Origin: Colwellia polaris
GTDB taxonomy: Bacteria; Pseudomonadota; Gammaproteobacteria; Enterobacterales; Alteromonadaceae
Direction: 5' to 3'
Length of the DNA stretch: 64,000 nucleotides
Assembly (NCBI RefSeq): GCF_002104515.1
Contig: NZ_NBOE01000001.1
Coordinates: forward strand, 124,001 to 188,000
Below, one piece after another: positions 9,380-19,858 of the stretch. The position numbers and the translations under genes were made by a program. Position 1 is the first letter of the stretch; every line of letters starts with the position of its first letter. The notes beneath the pieces were generated by a model. The model made no database searches, was not told the DNA's origin, and saw only the letters and a program-made list of their open reading frames with translations.

Positions 9380-11398
9380 TTATTTTTTTTGTTTTAGCAT
9401 TTCACGTAAGTTGGCCACACCCATTTTGGCTGCTGCTTGCTTTTTTTCAACGCTTTGTTTTGTTTGAGTAAGCTCCCAACTTAAATCATCTTGAGGTAAT
9501 TCATGTAAAAATCGACTTGCTTCAGTGCGAGAAACTTCACCAAACTGCCTACGCTCTCTTGCGTAAGTAAATATTAATTCGCGCTGAGCCCTAGTGATAC
9601 CAACATATGCTAATCGGCGCTCTTCTTCAACGTTACCTTCATCCATACTGGTTTGATGCGGCAATAAACCTTCTTCCATACCAATAAGAAAAACGTAAGG
9701 GAATTCGAGCCCTTTCGAAGCGTGCAATGTCATTAATTGCACTTGGTCGGTATCTTCCTCATCTTCATTACGCTCCATCATATCCCGTAAAGTCAGTCTG
9801 GTGACAACTTGAGCTAAGGTCATTGGCTCTTCATCGTCTTCACCTTCCAACATTTGTGTAACCCAGCTAAATAACTGCGTAACATTTTTCATGCGCATTT
9901 CTGCAGCTTTTGCGCTAGGTGAAGTGTCGTAGAGCCAATCTTCATAATTAATTTCACGCACCATGGTACGTAATACCTCAGATGTTTCTCCTCGTTCAGC
10001 GTGATCAGCTGTTTCTACCAACCAGCGTGTAAATCTTTGAACGCTTTGTAGCCCACGACCCGTTAAATGCTGCTCTAAGCCTAACTCGAAACTGGCGGCA
10101 AACATGCTTATTTGACGCATATTGGCATAACTGCCTAGTTTCTCTAAGGTTGTTGGGCCAATCTCACGACGCGGAACATTAACAATACGTAAGAAAGCAT
10201 TGTCGTCATCTGGGTTCACTAGCACCCTTAAAAACGCCATCATGTCTTTTATTTCTGACCGTGAGAAAAACGAGGTGCCGCCATTAATTTTGTACGGTAT
10301 TCTATTGGTCATTAAGGCTTTTTCAAGTAAACGTGATTGATGATTACCCCGGTATAATATGGCGTAATCTTTAAATTTACTCTTATTTAAAAAGCGATGA
10401 CCAATGAGCTCCCCTACAACTCGCTCTACTTCATGGTCTTCATTTTTAGTTTGTAGAACGCGTAATTCAACACCATAATTTAGCTCACTAAATAAGGCTT
10501 TATCATAAACATGTGGATTATTAGCAATTAACGTATTAGCACATTTTAATATACGACCGCTAGAACGATAATTTTGTTCAAGCTTTATTAGCTTAAGGTT
10601 CGGGTAGTCTTCACCTAATAACACCAAGTTTTGTGGTTTAGCACCACGCCATGAGTATATTGATTGGTCATCGTCACCTACTACTGTCAATAAACCTTTC
10701 TCGCCCGTTATTTGTTTTACTAATTCGTATTGGCTGGCATTGGTATCTTGGTATTCATCAACCAGCATATATTGAATTTTTTGTTGCCAGCGGGCCCGTA
10801 CTTCGGGGTAATTACGCATTAATAATGTTGGGATCAAAATTAAGTCATCAAAATCTAGCGCGTTATAGGCTTTCATATGCTTTTGATACATGGCATAAAA
10901 CTCAGCAAACTGCAGGCTATCGGCATCGCTGACATTTTTAATGGCTGCATCAGGCAATAACAAATCATTTTTCCAATTTGAAATCATCATTTGCAGCCTG
11001 CTGAGCAAGTCTTTATCGCCATCAAGTTGCTCTTGAGTCAGTTCTTTCAATAACGCCAAACTGTCTTGATCATCAAACAGCGTAAAGCCAGGTTTGTAGC
11101 CTAAGGTTTTTAGCTCTCTTCTGATAATATCTAAACCTAAAGAGTGAAACGTACAAACCGTTAAACCTCTTGTTTGCGACTTATCCATCATTTTAACTAC
11201 ACGTTCTTTCATTTCACGTGCGGCTTTATTGGTAAAAGTTACCGCGGCGATGTTTTTCGCCTTATAACCACAGTTTTGAATTAAGTATGCAATTTTCTGA
11301 CAAATAACCCCAGTTTTACCACTGCCTGCTCCTGCCAATACTAGGCACGGACCATCAACATATTTTTTTGCTTCATTTTGACCTGGGTTTAATTTCAT
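9380..11398 (-). CDS. rep: Rep, ATP-dependent 3'-5' DNA helicase
   Basis: This superfamily 1A helicase acts at replication forks to clear protein roadblocks. Visible motifs in order are Walker A (LAGAGSGKT), [48 protein letters not shown] and [12 protein letters not shown]. The frame opens with a TTG at 11416, but the ATG at 11398 gives [14 protein letters not shown], which aligns with the E. coli Rep N-terminus and a length of 672. Rep is chosen over UvrD because a clear UvrD is at 41.9-44.1 kb and this protein lacks the UvrD C-terminal tail. Its short acidic EDDEEP segment is unremarkable. Confidence 0.95.
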   Translation of the reverse strand: MKLNPGQNEAKKYVDGPCLVLAGAGSGKTGVICQKIAYLIQNCGYKAKNIAAVTFTNKAAREMKERVVKMMDKSQTRGLTVCTFHSLGLDIIRRELKTLGYKPGFTLFDDQDSLALLKELTQEQLDGDKDLLSRLQMMISNWKNDLLLPDAAIKNVSDADSLQFAEFYAMYQKHMKAYNALDFDDLILIPTLLMRNYPEVRARWQQKIQYMLVDEYQDTNASQYELVKQITGEKGLLTVVGDDDQSIYSWRGAKPQNLVLLGEDYPNLKLIKLEQNYRSSGRILKCANTLIANNPHVYDKALFSELNYGVELRVLQTKNEDHEVERVVGELIGHRFLNKSKFKDYAILYRGNHQSRLLEKALMTNRIPYKINGGTSFFSRSEIKDMMAFLRVLVNPDDDNAFLRIVNVPRREIGPTTLEKLGSYANMRQISMFAASFELGLEQHLTGRGLQSVQRFTRWLVETADHAERGETSEVLRTMVREINYEDWLYDTSPSAKAAEMRMKNVTQLFSWVTQMLEGEDDEEPMTLAQVVTRLTLRDMMERNEDEEDTDQVQLMTLHASKGLEFPYVFLIGMEEGLLPHQTSMDEGNVEEERRLAYVGITRAQRELIFTYARERRQFGEVSRTEASRFLHELPQDDLSWELTQTKQSVEKKQAAAKMGVANLREMLKQKK

Positions 11399-11574
11399 TG
11401 CTGCGTTGTAACTCAATTAGTGGATAAAATATTTGGCGGTAGATTTTACCTGTTTTTCTAGCAAGACAACATCAACTTTACGTTTACTCTTGTAATTTCT
11501 TGTACCAGCAAAGGAGATATTAATATTAAAAGCGCTTACAATAACCTAATAGTTTACTAATGAAGAAGCCGCAA

Positions 11575-11829
11575 ATGATTAATGCTAAAAAAATAGAAGA
11601 AATTGCAAAGCAAGTAACTGACTCGATTCCTGCAGGATTTAAAGATTTTGCTCATGAAATGGAAGATAAAACCAAAGTTGTTTTACAACGAAAACTTTCA
11701 CAGCTTGACGTGGTAACTCGTGAAGAGTTTGATGTACAAACTCAGGTGTTAATTAAAACGCGAGCAAAATTAACGGATCTTGAAGCTAAAGTTGCGGCAT
11801 TAGAAGCTATGCTAAACGCGGCAGAGTAA
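11575..11829 (+). CDS. ubiK: UbiK, ubiquinone biosynthesis accessory factor
   Basis: UbiK (YqiC) is a small trimeric coiled-coil protein that binds lipids and UbiJ and promotes ubiquinone synthesis. The 84-residue product has an amphipathic N-terminal half (INAKKIEEIAKQV) and a C-terminal coiled coil (REEFDVQTQVLIKTRAKLTDLEAKVAALEAML; the REEFDVQTQVL core is highly conserved). The ATG at 11575 matches the E. coli N-terminus; an in-frame ATG lies five codons upstream at 11560. Its partner gene ubiJ is at 5.4-6.1 kb. Confidence 0.94.
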   Translation: MINAKKIEEIAKQVTDSIPAGFKDFAHEMEDKTKVVLQRKLSQLDVVTREEFDVQTQVLIKTRAKLTDLEAKVAALEAMLNAAE

Positions 11830-11839
11830 CAGAGCAGAG

Positions 11840-11871
11840 AATAAGGCCTTAATTTAAACAAAGGCCTTATT
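11840..11871. terminator. Bidirectional terminator between ubiK and the DUF418 gene
   Basis: A perfect 11-base stem, AATAAGGCCTT (11840-11850) with AAGGCCTTATT (11861-11871), encloses a 10-base loop. It directly follows the ubiK stop and precedes the stop of the convergent gene, so it probably ends both transcripts. Confidence 0.8.
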
Positions 11872-11880
11872 TTGACCCAG

Positions 11881-13467
11881 CTACTTAATACGCATTGATT
11901 GCAGTTTTTTATAAGATAAACAGCGCCATACCCATTCTAATGGTCCAAATGCATAGTGATTTAACCACCAGCGTGAAAATAGCAATTGGAAAATCACAAT
12001 GGCGAAAACAATCAGCATTTGTGGCGCACGTGATATTTCACCAAAATAGCCGCCAGCATAACCATAAAATATTGTAGTTAAAATAACAGAATGCATAAGG
12101 TAATTACTTAGCGCCATTCTGCCCATCGGTGTAAATATTGCTAAGATTTTTTGCCATTTAACATGGCAGAGTAAGCGCATAATTAAGCCAAAGTATCCTG
12201 CCGCCATGACAAATTGACCAATATAAAACAATGCTTCGCCAACAGTTTGTAATAGCACTATTTGATTAGATACCGGGTGTTGAACAACCAATAATCCTCC
12301 TACTTCAAGCACACAGCCTAACCCTAAACCAACATATGCCATGACTTTAAATGCGCTAGCATGCTGTTGATAGTTTTGCATGATGCCACTAGAGACTAAC
12401 CAATAACCCAAAATAAATATGGGTAAAAGCACGGTTAACGAAAAAGGCAAAGTAAACATCAACATAAATAACGCAAAGTTGAATCTAAACTCAGTGGCCT
12501 GCCAGTAGCTATCTGCGGTAAATGCTGTAATTTCAGCATCTACCTCTTGCTGTATCTCTGTTTGCTGTTCGACGATGGCTTGCGCTTGTTGTTCAATTAA
12601 GTCGGCTGGAGGAAGCTCGGTGCTACTTTCTTCACCTGTGTTGTTAATAACGACTACTTCATCAGCAAGATTACCTAAGGCAGTCTCGGTTATATTTTTT
12701 TCTGCGTTAGCAGGCGCTATTTCTTCTGTGGGGGCTATTAGTTGTTCTGTTGCCGCAACCTCAGCTAAGGCTTCAGATTGTTGTTGTAATAATGTCTCTT
12801 TTTCTAGCCAAATAGCCTCAACACGTTGAGATATTTGAGTTTCCTCCTGCCATTGGCTTGTTAAATCATTATTGTCATTGAGCAAACCAAAACCCATGCC
12901 GCCGAGTACTGATAGTATTATTGGCACAGTTAACCAAACAACAGAGAGCTTAAAAAAAGATTTCGGATTATCGTATTTCTGCAGGTTTGGTTTTTGTAAA
13001 AGGGTGATCCAGCCTAATAATAAGAGTCCAGCTACCCCGTAATCATGTAAAATATCACCGCCCCATAAAAATATCATATGCAATAAACCGATAACAATTA
13101 ACACTAGCATACGGCGGGAAAACCAAGCGCCAAAAGGCCTGTTGGCGGCTTTTGCTCTGATTAACATTACGGCGAAGCCCATGCCAAAAAGCAAAGCAAA
13201 GAGCTTATAAAATTTACCTTCTACAAAACATCGTATCAGCCAACCTACGGCATGATCTAACCCAGTTAAGTTAGTATCTTGAAAGCCTAAATTGGATATT
13301 GCGCGATTAAACCACTCAATATTCATTAATAAGATGCCAACCAGGGCTAAACCACGAAGAATATCCATGGCGTCTATGCGTTCTGTCACAGCAATAGGGG
13401 AGAGGCTTTCTAGGTGTGGTTTTTGAGCATTATTTGACCCTGACAAATCAGCATGAGTACCTGACAT
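11881..13467 (-). CDS. DUF418 / YeiB-like multispanning membrane protein
   Basis: The 528-residue protein has an N-terminal RIDAMDILRGLALVGILLMN segment typical of the HGSNAT/DUF418 (YeiB) acyltransferase-like family, about ten membrane helices, and a C-terminal DUF418 domain (FGLIMRLL, MALSNYLMHSV, FGPLEWVWRCL). The function of the family is not established. Residues about 205-315 form an unusually long Glu/Gln/Ala-rich hydrophilic insertion between two membrane segments that is absent from typical relatives of about 385-400 residues. The gene is monocistronic. Confidence 0.88.
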   Translation of the reverse strand: MSGTHADLSGSNNAQKPHLESLSPIAVTERIDAMDILRGLALVGILLMNIEWFNRAISNLGFQDTNLTGLDHAVGWLIRCFVEGKFYKLFALLFGMGFAVMLIRAKAANRPFGAWFSRRMLVLIVIGLLHMIFLWGGDILHDYGVAGLLLLGWITLLQKPNLQKYDNPKSFFKLSVVWLTVPIILSVLGGMGFGLLNDNNDLTSQWQEETQISQRVEAIWLEKETLLQQQSEALAEVAATEQLIAPTEEIAPANAEKNITETALGNLADEVVVINNTGEESSTELPPADLIEQQAQAIVEQQTEIQQEVDAEITAFTADSYWQATEFRFNFALFMLMFTLPFSLTVLLPIFILGYWLVSSGIMQNYQQHASAFKVMAYVGLGLGCVLEVGGLLVVQHPVSNQIVLLQTVGEALFYIGQFVMAAGYFGLIMRLLCHVKWQKILAIFTPMGRMALSNYLMHSVILTTIFYGYAGGYFGEISRAPQMLIVFAIVIFQLLFSRWWLNHYAFGPLEWVWRCLSYKKLQSMRIK

Positions 13468-13597
13468 TTAACTTCCTTTTTATTATTCCTATGCCTAATA
13501 ATATAAATTTTTTGATCAAAAAAAGCAGCTTTAATTAACTATTAAAACTGCTTAATGCAATGGAAGTTAACATCCTAGGATGAAAATATTGTGATAT

Positions 13598-15178
13598 TTA
13601 GGTTAGAAAAGTCTGATAAGCTTTGTTGTCAGTTTCTTCTTGGCATTCATAATCTAAGGCTTTTAAATGCGCAAAGAAGTTATCTTCATGTGATTTCTTT
13701 ACTTCAAAACCCGCTAATACTTGTCCAAAAGCCGCACCATGATTACGATAATGAAATAGGGTAATATTGTAATGCTCGCCAAGCGTATCTAAAAACTTCT
13801 CTAAAGCGCCGGGGTATTCTGGAAATTGAAAGCGAAAAATACGTTCTTGTGCCGACAATTCGTTTTTACCGCCAACCATGTACCTAACGTGCAATTTAGC
13901 CAGTTCGTTTTCTGTAAAATCAGTTAACTCATAATGTTGTTGCTGTAAACTTTGTATAAGTTTTTGTCGCTCATTACTTTCACCACCGAGGCGAACACCT
14001 ACAAAAATATTAGCATTTTGTGTTGGGTTTGAAGCGTTAGCGCTATCAGCATAGCGATAATTAAATTCAGTAATTACACGCCCAGAGAGTGCCTTACAAA
14101 AGTTTCTAAAGCTGCCTTTTTCTTCTGGAATTTTTACCGATAATACTGCTTCTTTCTGCTCACCTAGCTCACAGCGTTCAGATATATAACGCAAAGTATG
14201 AAAGTTCATATTTGCGCCTGAAAGAATCGCGACTAATGATTCATCACCTTGGCTGCTTTGACAGTATTTTTGTAAGCCCGCTAAAGAAAGTGCGCCAGCA
14301 GGCTCTGATATAACGCGCGTTTGTTCAAAAATATCTTTAATTGAAGCACAGATTTCATCGGTAGATACTGTGATCACGTCATCGCAGTAATGTTTTATCA
14401 AATCAAAAGTATGTTCACCAATACGTTTAACCGCAACACCATCGGCAAATAATCCAACTTGTGCTAAATCAACAGGCTTACCAGCAACTAAGGCTGCTTT
14501 TAAACAAGCGGAATCTTCTGCTTCAACGCCTATTACTTTTATATGAGGTTGTAGTTGTTTTAAGTACACCGCCATACCGGCTAACAAACCGCCGCCGCCA
14601 ACAGGAATAAACACCACATCGGTATGAGGTCGCTGTTGTAGTAGCTCTTTAGCAACTGTGCCTTGGCCTGCAATAACATCACTATCATCAAAAGGATGGA
14701 TAATAGTTTTCTTTTCGGCTTCTGCGTATGCCATTGAGGCTTGCTGTGCCTCGTTGAAACTTTTACCAACTAAGCGCACTTCAGCGCCATAACGCCTAAC
14801 ATTATCTACTTTAATGTCAGGTGTAGTTATTGGCATCACTATCGTCGCTTTGATACCCAGTTTATGTGCTGCTAAGGCTAAGCCTTGTGCATGATTACCA
14901 GCAGACGCGGCTATAACGCCGTATAAACATTGTTGCTCAGTTAGGTTACTTAACTTGTTATATGCACCGCGTAATTTAAAAGAGTGTACCGGTTGTTGAT
15001 CTTCGCGTTTAAGAAATATTTGATTGCCTAAACGTGACGACAATTTGCTCATCGGTGTTAATGCTGTTTCAACCGCTACATCATAAACGGGTGCAAGCAG
15101 TATCCTGCGTAAGTAATCTAAACCTTGCGCTTGCGTCGCTTGTGTTTGCATTAATGCTGTTTGTTCAGCCTCAGTCAT
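13598..15178 (-). CDS. ilvA: IlvA, biosynthetic threonine ammonia-lyase
   Basis: IlvA deaminates threonine to 2-oxobutanoate, the first step to isoleucine, with PLP. The PLP lysine is in [12 protein letters not shown], the glycine-rich phosphate loop is [10 protein letters not shown], and two ACT-like regulatory domains follow ([18 protein letters not shown] and [16 protein letters not shown]), so the enzyme should be feedback regulated by isoleucine. I chose the ATG at 15178: it overlaps the ilvD stop by 8 bases (ATGACTGA) and has GGTGAAA upstream. An in-frame ATG at 15190 would lengthen it by four residues. It is the last gene of the ilv operon. Confidence 0.96.
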   Translation of the reverse strand: MTEAEQTALMQTQATQAQGLDYLRRILLAPVYDVAVETALTPMSKLSSRLGNQIFLKREDQQPVHSFKLRGAYNKLSNLTEQQCLYGVIAASAGNHAQGLALAAHKLGIKATIVMPITTPDIKVDNVRRYGAEVRLVGKSFNEAQQASMAYAEAEKKTIIHPFDDSDVIAGQGTVAKELLQQRPHTDVVFIPVGGGGLLAGMAVYLKQLQPHIKVIGVEAEDSACLKAALVAGKPVDLAQVGLFADGVAVKRIGEHTFDLIKHYCDDVITVSTDEICASIKDIFEQTRVISEPAGALSLAGLQKYCQSSQGDESLVAILSGANMNFHTLRYISERCELGEQKEAVLSVKIPEEKGSFRNFCKALSGRVITEFNYRYADSANASNPTQNANIFVGVRLGGESNERQKLIQSLQQQHYELTDFTENELAKLHVRYMVGGKNELSAQERIFRFQFPEYPGALEKFLDTLGEHYNITLFHYRNHGAAFGQVLAGFEVKKSHEDNFFAHLKALDYECQEETDNKAYQTFLT

Positions 15179-17045
15179 TGTTTTCACCATTAAAATTACC
15201 ATCGAGTAATTCTCGATTTCGTACTGCACCTTTGTCGGCGCTGGTGGCTAACATGGCGTAATTTTTCAATGCATAGCTGATTGGGCGAATACGTTCAGCA
15301 GGTTTCCATGCGGTTTTGCCTTTAGCATTCATAGCATCACGACGTTGATTTAGCTCTGTCTCACTTACTTTTAATTTAATTGAGCGATTAGGAATGTCAA
15401 TATGAATAATGTCGCCTTGCTCAACTAACGCGATAGTGCCACCACTCGCTGCTTCTGGCGAAACATGGCCAATAGATAAGCCTGAAGTGCCGCCGGAAAA
15501 GCGACCATCAGTAAGTAACGCACACGCTTTACCTAATCCCATCGATTTTAAATACGTAGTTGGATACAGCATTTCTTGCATGCCTGGGCCACCTTTAGGA
15601 CCTTCGTAACGAATAACAACGACTTCACCGGCAACAACTTTTTTATCTAATATGCCTGCAACTGCAGCATCTTGGCTTTCAAATACGTGAGCAGGGCCAG
15701 TAAATACAAGATTATCGTCACTAACACCTGCGGTTTTAACTACGCAGCCATCCACAGCAATATTGCCCGAAAGTACAGCTAAACCCCCTTCTAATGAAAA
15801 GGCGTTATCTATGCTTCGAATACAGCCATTTTCGCGATCGTCGTCTAAAGTATCCCAACGACAATCTTGGCTGAATGCTTTAGTGGTGCGAATACCGGCA
15901 GGGCCTGCTCGGTAGAATTTTTTAACCTCTTCATCGTCAGTAACTTTAATATCATATTTGGCGATAACATCAGCTAATGTTGTACCTAAAATATTTGGCA
16001 CGTCAGTTTTAAGTAAGTTGGCGCGTGACAACTCACCTAAAATAGCAATAACACCACCGGCGCGATGCACGTCTTCCATATGATATTCTGGCGTTGAAGG
16101 GGCAACCTTACATAACTGCGGTACTATGCGAGATAATTTATCCATGTCTTCCATGGTGTAGTCAATTTCTGCTTCTTGTGCGGTAGCAAGTAAATGTAAA
16201 ATAGTATTGGTTGAACCACCCATCGCAATGTCTAAACACATGGCGTTATGTAACGCATCTTTACAGGCAATATTACGTGGTAAGGCTGATTCGTCATTGT
16301 CTTGATAATAGCGCTTAGTTAGCTTAACAATTTCTTTACCTGCTTTTAAAAATAGTTGCTCACGGTCGGCATGAGTCGCTAACATTGAACCGTTACCCGG
16401 TAAGGCTAAACCTAATGCTTCTGCTAAACAGTTCATTGAGTTTGCGGTAAACATGCCAGAACATGAACCACAGGTAGGGCAAGCTGAACGCTCAACTTTA
16501 TCGCTGTCTTCATCACTTACCGTAGGATCAGCGCCTTTAATCATGGCATCAACTAAATCTAGCTTGATAATTTGGTCAGAAAGCTTAGTTTTACCGGCTT
16601 CCATTGGACCACCAGAAACAAAAATTACCGGTATATTTAAGCGCATTGCTGCCATTAACATGCCTGGAGTGATTTTGTCACAGTTTGAAATACACACCAT
16701 GGCATCGGCACAATGAGCATTCACCATATATTCAACAGAATCGGCAATTAAATCACGAGAAGGTAAGCTATAGAGCATGCCGCTATGGCCCATAGCAATG
16801 CCATCATCAACAGCAATAGTATTAAATTCTTTTGCCACGCCACCGGCTTCTTCAATCGCGCCAGCAACGAGTTGCCCCATGTCTTTTAAATGTACATGAC
16901 CTGGTACAAATTGGGTAAATGAGTTAACCACGGCAATAATAGGTTTGCCGAAATCACCATCTGTCATACCCGTTGCACGCCATAGTGCTCGAGCGCCAGC
17001 CATATTACGGCCTTGAGTAGAAGTTGCTGATCTTAATTTTGGCAT
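15171..17045 (-). CDS. ilvD: IlvD, dihydroxy-acid dehydratase
   Basis: IlvD is an iron-sulfur dehydratase common to isoleucine, valine and leucine synthesis. The 624-residue length is normal. Cluster-binding cysteines are visible in [12 protein letters not shown] and [17 protein letters not shown]. The C-terminal [19 protein letters not shown] is the other strong signature. It is separated from ilvM by 382 bases, which is long for an operon, and overlaps ilvA by 8 bases. In enterobacteria ilvE lies between ilvM and ilvD; here it is absent. Confidence 0.97.
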   Translation of the reverse strand: MPKLRSATSTQGRNMAGARALWRATGMTDGDFGKPIIAVVNSFTQFVPGHVHLKDMGQLVAGAIEEAGGVAKEFNTIAVDDGIAMGHSGMLYSLPSRDLIADSVEYMVNAHCADAMVCISNCDKITPGMLMAAMRLNIPVIFVSGGPMEAGKTKLSDQIIKLDLVDAMIKGADPTVSDEDSDKVERSACPTCGSCSGMFTANSMNCLAEALGLALPGNGSMLATHADREQLFLKAGKEIVKLTKRYYQDNDESALPRNIACKDALHNAMCLDIAMGGSTNTILHLLATAQEAEIDYTMEDMDKLSRIVPQLCKVAPSTPEYHMEDVHRAGGVIAILGELSRANLLKTDVPNILGTTLADVIAKYDIKVTDDEEVKKFYRAGPAGIRTTKAFSQDCRWDTLDDDRENGCIRSIDNAFSLEGGLAVLSGNIAVDGCVVKTAGVSDDNLVFTGPAHVFESQDAAVAGILDKKVVAGEVVVIRYEGPKGGPGMQEMLYPTTYLKSMGLGKACALLTDGRFSGGTSGLSIGHVSPEAASGGTIALVEQGDIIHIDIPNRSIKLKVSETELNQRRDAMNAKGKTAWKPAERIRPISYALKNYAMLATSADKGAVRNRELLDGNFNGENND

Positions 17046-17427
17046 GACCTTAGTCCCTATATATTTGATGAATACGATAATAAACTGTTGTATGTAATAA
17101 AAATTATTTTAAAAATTCATTAATTTATGCGCTTTTAAAATAATTTTCAGCTGTGCTGATTTACTCATTGTAGTTTAGCAATGTTACTGCACTTTACTTA
17201 ACGTAAACATATTAAGCGAAGTTAGAACGTATAAAGTGATTAAACTGGTTTTAAGCAATTTTCAGGTATTGTTGTTGTCCCGTGAAAAGTAGCTTCAAAT
17301 ACCGCTGACCCCTAATGAATATGATGGTTAAAACATGTGCCGTAGCATTTTGCCACGGCATAAGTTCACCATTAAACCTTGCATGTTGTATGCGTTAAAG
17401 CTTTGTTAAACTAGTGCAGGCATGCTC
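17046..17427. other. Long ilvM-ilvD spacer without a supported gene
   Basis: This 382-base gap sits where ilvE lies in enterobacteria. I see no ilvE remnant. It contains an inverted repeat at 17337-17359 (TGCCGTAGCA pairing with TGCCACGGCA across a three-base loop, one G-U pair), which on the ilv strand is followed by only a short T run. The spacer may hold an mRNA processing site or an internal ilvDA promoter, but I cannot identify one. Confidence 0.5.
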
Positions 17428-17673
17428 TTACTGCATTGCTGTGTGGTCTACTTTTACTTCTTTGATATCGATCAGTTTATTAATCTGGTCGACTAAAAGC
17501 TCAATTGGGCGTTCACTGCTAACCATTAATTCGATGGTACCAATTTTGGTTCCGGTATTAACCTTAGCGTTCATGCCATTGATTAAAAAACCACGATAAC
17601 GGGTAACTTGTAATATGCGCTCAAGTACCACTTGCTTATCATCTACTGATATCATTAATTGATAATTATTCAT
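17428..17673 (-). CDS. ilvM: IlvM, acetolactate synthase II small subunit
   Basis: This 81-residue ACT-domain protein is the regulatory subunit of acetolactate synthase isozyme II. The sequence (YQLMISVDDKQVVLERILQVTRYRGF, split here as YQLMISVDDKQ and VVLERILQVTRYRGF) matches the short IlvM type rather than the longer IlvH/IlvN type. Its ATG overlaps the ilvG stop by one base (TAATG), so the two are translationally coupled and likely made in equal amounts. Confidence 0.94.
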   Translation of the reverse strand: MNNYQLMISVDDKQVVLERILQVTRYRGFLINGMNAKVNTGTKIGTIELMVSSERPIELLVDQINKLIDIKEVKVDHTAMQ

Positions 17674-19340
17674 TAGGTACTCTCCATCATTTTATCGTTT
17701 GCCGTATTCGGTGGCACTAACGGCCATACGTTGTCTTGTGCGTCAATTTTAACTTGTAATAAATATGGACCATCGTGCTCTAGCATTTCTTCGATAGCAG
17801 CACTTACTTCTGACTTTTTAGTGATCATTTGAGCTTTAATATCAAAAGCATTAGCTAACATAATAAAATCAGGGTTATCAGCTAAGTCGGTTTCACTTAA
17901 TCGGCCATTAAAAAATAGGTCTTGCCATTGGCGAACCATACCTAACTTAGCGTTATCAATTAGCACTATTTTAACCGGTAATTGAAAACGTTTAATGGTT
18001 GATAACTCTTGTACATTCATCATAAAAGAGCCATCACCTGAAATGGCAATAATACAATTAGTTGGTCGGCTTACTTGTGCACCAACCGCCGCAGGTATAC
18101 CAAAGCCCATAGTCCCCATGCCGGCACTGGTTAAAAAGTTACTTGGATCGTCAAATACCATATGTTGCGCTGCCCACATTTGATGCTGGCCTACATCGGT
18201 AGTTACACAGCTATTTTTAGGCATTTTATCGCTGATTTCTTTCAAGACTGCTGGCGCAAAAATAGTCTCGCCAGGGTGATTATAATCCCAGGCATAATCG
18301 GCGTTCATTTGTAAACAAAATGCTTTCCATGGCTCAATCGATAATGGAATAGCTAAGGCCGGTAAATTAACTTTTAAATCGCCTAAAATTGAAGCGTCAG
18401 CAACTCTGCGTTTATTAATTTCAGCAGTATCAATATCAAAATGAATAACTTTTGCATTGGGCGCAAATTCGTTTAATTTACCTGTTACTCGGTCATCAAA
18501 ACGAGCTCCAACGGCAATTAATAAATCACACTCTTGTACCGCTAAATTAGAAGCTTTAGTGCCATGCATTCCTAGCATGCCCATATAGTATTTGTCTTCG
18601 GGGTCAATGGCGCCAAGCCCCTTTAATGTTGACACGCAAGGTAAGCCAGTTATTTTGGCAAAATCGCGTAACTCATCAATAGCATTAGCCATGCCAACAC
18701 CACCGCCAACATATAAAATCGGCTTTTTCGCTTGATTTAATAATGCTAATGCATTGCCTACGTTTGCTGGTGGTAACTTAACTTTGTTTTGTAAATTAAC
18801 TAAATCATCGACCGAGCCATTAACGGCTGCAATTTGAATGTCTTTTGGAATATCAACCAATACTGGCCCTTGTCTGCCCTCTAATGCGATGGCAAAGGCT
18901 TGATGTAAAACATCTGCTAAATCGTCAATATTAGTGACTTGAAAAGAATGCTTGGTACAGGCCAGTGATAAACCAAAAATATCTATTTCTTGGAAGGCAT
19001 CTGAACCCATAGCGGCAGTGGCTACTTGGCCGGTTATAGCAACAACGGGAATAGAATCGGCCAAAGCATCAGCAAGACCCGTGATTAAGTTAGTTGCGCC
19101 TGGGCCTGATGTTGCTAAACAAACACCAACTTTTCCCGATGCCCTTGCATAACCTACAGCCGAAAATGCTGCACCTTGCTCATGTCGACATAAAAAATGT
19201 TCAACGCCACTGTCATAAAGTGCGTCGTAAATCGGCATTATTGCACCACCTGGGTAGCCAAAAACATGTTCAACACCATGCTGTTCTAGCACGTTAAATA
19301 ATAAGCTAGCGCCGGTTAATTTTTTTTCAGTTGTTGTCAT
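17673..19340 (-). CDS. ilvG: IlvG, acetolactate synthase II catalytic subunit
   Basis: IlvG is the thiamine-diphosphate and FAD dependent enzyme that joins pyruvate with pyruvate or 2-oxobutanoate at the head of branched-chain amino acid synthesis. The 555-residue frame is intact, unlike the frameshifted ilvG of E. coli K-12. The catalytic glutamate is in [11 protein letters not shown], and the ThDP-binding motif is [15 protein letters not shown] followed by [11 protein letters not shown]. It is the first structural gene of ilvGM-ilvD-ilvA and lies about 140 bases after the attenuator described below. Confidence 0.97.
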   Translation of the reverse strand: MTTTEKKLTGASLLFNVLEQHGVEHVFGYPGGAIMPIYDALYDSGVEHFLCRHEQGAAFSAVGYARASGKVGVCLATSGPGATNLITGLADALADSIPVVAITGQVATAAMGSDAFQEIDIFGLSLACTKHSFQVTNIDDLADVLHQAFAIALEGRQGPVLVDIPKDIQIAAVNGSVDDLVNLQNKVKLPPANVGNALALLNQAKKPILYVGGGVGMANAIDELRDFAKITGLPCVSTLKGLGAIDPEDKYYMGMLGMHGTKASNLAVQECDLLIAVGARFDDRVTGKLNEFAPNAKVIHFDIDTAEINKRRVADASILGDLKVNLPALAIPLSIEPWKAFCLQMNADYAWDYNHPGETIFAPAVLKEISDKMPKNSCVTTDVGQHQMWAAQHMVFDDPSNFLTSAGMGTMGFGIPAAVGAQVSRPTNCIIAISGDGSFMMNVQELSTIKRFQLPVKIVLIDNAKLGMVRQWQDLFFNGRLSETDLADNPDFIMLANAFDIKAQMITKKSEVSAAIEEMLEHDGPYLLQVKIDAQDNVWPLVPPNTANDKMMEST

Positions 19341-19480
19341 GTAATTGTTTAACTTATTAAAAATATTTTATTCATAAACCATTCACTAAAGTGAAAAGTA
19401 TAAATTTATTAAAATTAACAAGTATTCTCCAAAAGTTAATAATGTTTGTGCGCTATGCGCGGTTTAATATTTTAATACGA

Positions 19481-19514
19481 CAAACCCCCCGGTCCTTGCG
19501 AAGCGGGGGGTTTG
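19481..19514 (-). terminator. ilvGMDA attenuator
   Basis: A perfect 10-base GC-rich stem (CAAACCCCCC with GGGGGGTTTG) with a 14-base loop lies between the leader peptide and ilvG. On the ilv strand it is followed by TCGTATT, on the other by TTATTTT. A 12-base segment at 19548-19559 overlapping the last leader codons (GCGGGGTATTTG on the ilv strand) can pair with the upstream terminator arm CAAACCCCCCGC (6 plus 4 base pairs with two mismatches). That is a classical antiterminator: it would be free only if a ribosome stalls in the Val/Ile/Leu codons. Confidence 0.85.
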
Positions 19515-19543
19515 TTATTTTAAGATTTTTAATTTTCTTTAGT

Positions 19544-19618
19544 TCAACAAATACCCCGCGACGATTTGAGAATCACCACGATGAGGACGTTAATAATCAC
19601 TAAGGTATAGTTTTGCAT
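19544..19618 (-). CDS. ilvL: IlvL, ilv operon leader peptide
   Basis: This 24-codon frame (MQNYTL at its start, RGIC at its end) precedes the attenuator on the ilv strand. Residues 6-17 contain eleven Leu, Val or Ile in twelve positions, the hallmark of a regulatory leader whose translation senses charged branched-chain tRNAs. There is no sequence similarity to be expected beyond composition. The Shine-Dalgarno is weak. Position, composition and the adjoining antiterminator/terminator pair make this assignment convincing despite the short length. Confidence 0.85.
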   Translation of the reverse strand: MQNYTLVIINVLIVVILKSSRGIC

Positions 19619-19640
19619 ATTTATTTAATTTATCTGTAAA

Positions 19641-19668
19641 ATTATTTGTTGAGTGCTAAGAGTTTCAA
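19641..19668 (-). promoter_or_regulatory. Possible ilv operon promoter
   Basis: On the ilv strand TTGAAA (19668-19663) and AATAAT (19646-19641) are separated by 16 bases, resembling sigma-70 -35 and -10 boxes. They are placed 23 bases before the leader peptide start. This is a consensus match only. Confidence 0.4.
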
Positions 19669-19858
19669 GCCTATTTAAATTAGTACCATAGCTCTAATAT
19701 CAAGCGCAAGTGGTTTATTAGTGTTTTTTTCAGTAAAAAATAATTACGCGTTATAACGGCCAAGATATTATGAAAAATTTTAGCTGATTATTTTTCGCGC
19801 AATGGGGTTTGTTTAACTACACTTTCTGTTCGATATGTAAAAATAAAAATGGATTTTT

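Noticed and set aside
12575-12829. 84-codon plus-strand frame within the DUF418 gene
   Set aside because: It is the antisense shadow of the Glu/Gln/Ala-rich insertion and has no ribosome binding site.
17251-17361. 36-codon frame on the minus strand between ilvM and ilvD with GGTGA upstream
   Set aside because: Its start overlaps the inverted repeat, it resembles no IlvE segment, and the composition gives no support. More likely chance.
17673-19340. Possible frameshift in ilvG as in E. coli K-12
   Set aside because: The 555-codon frame is continuous and includes all ThDP motifs.
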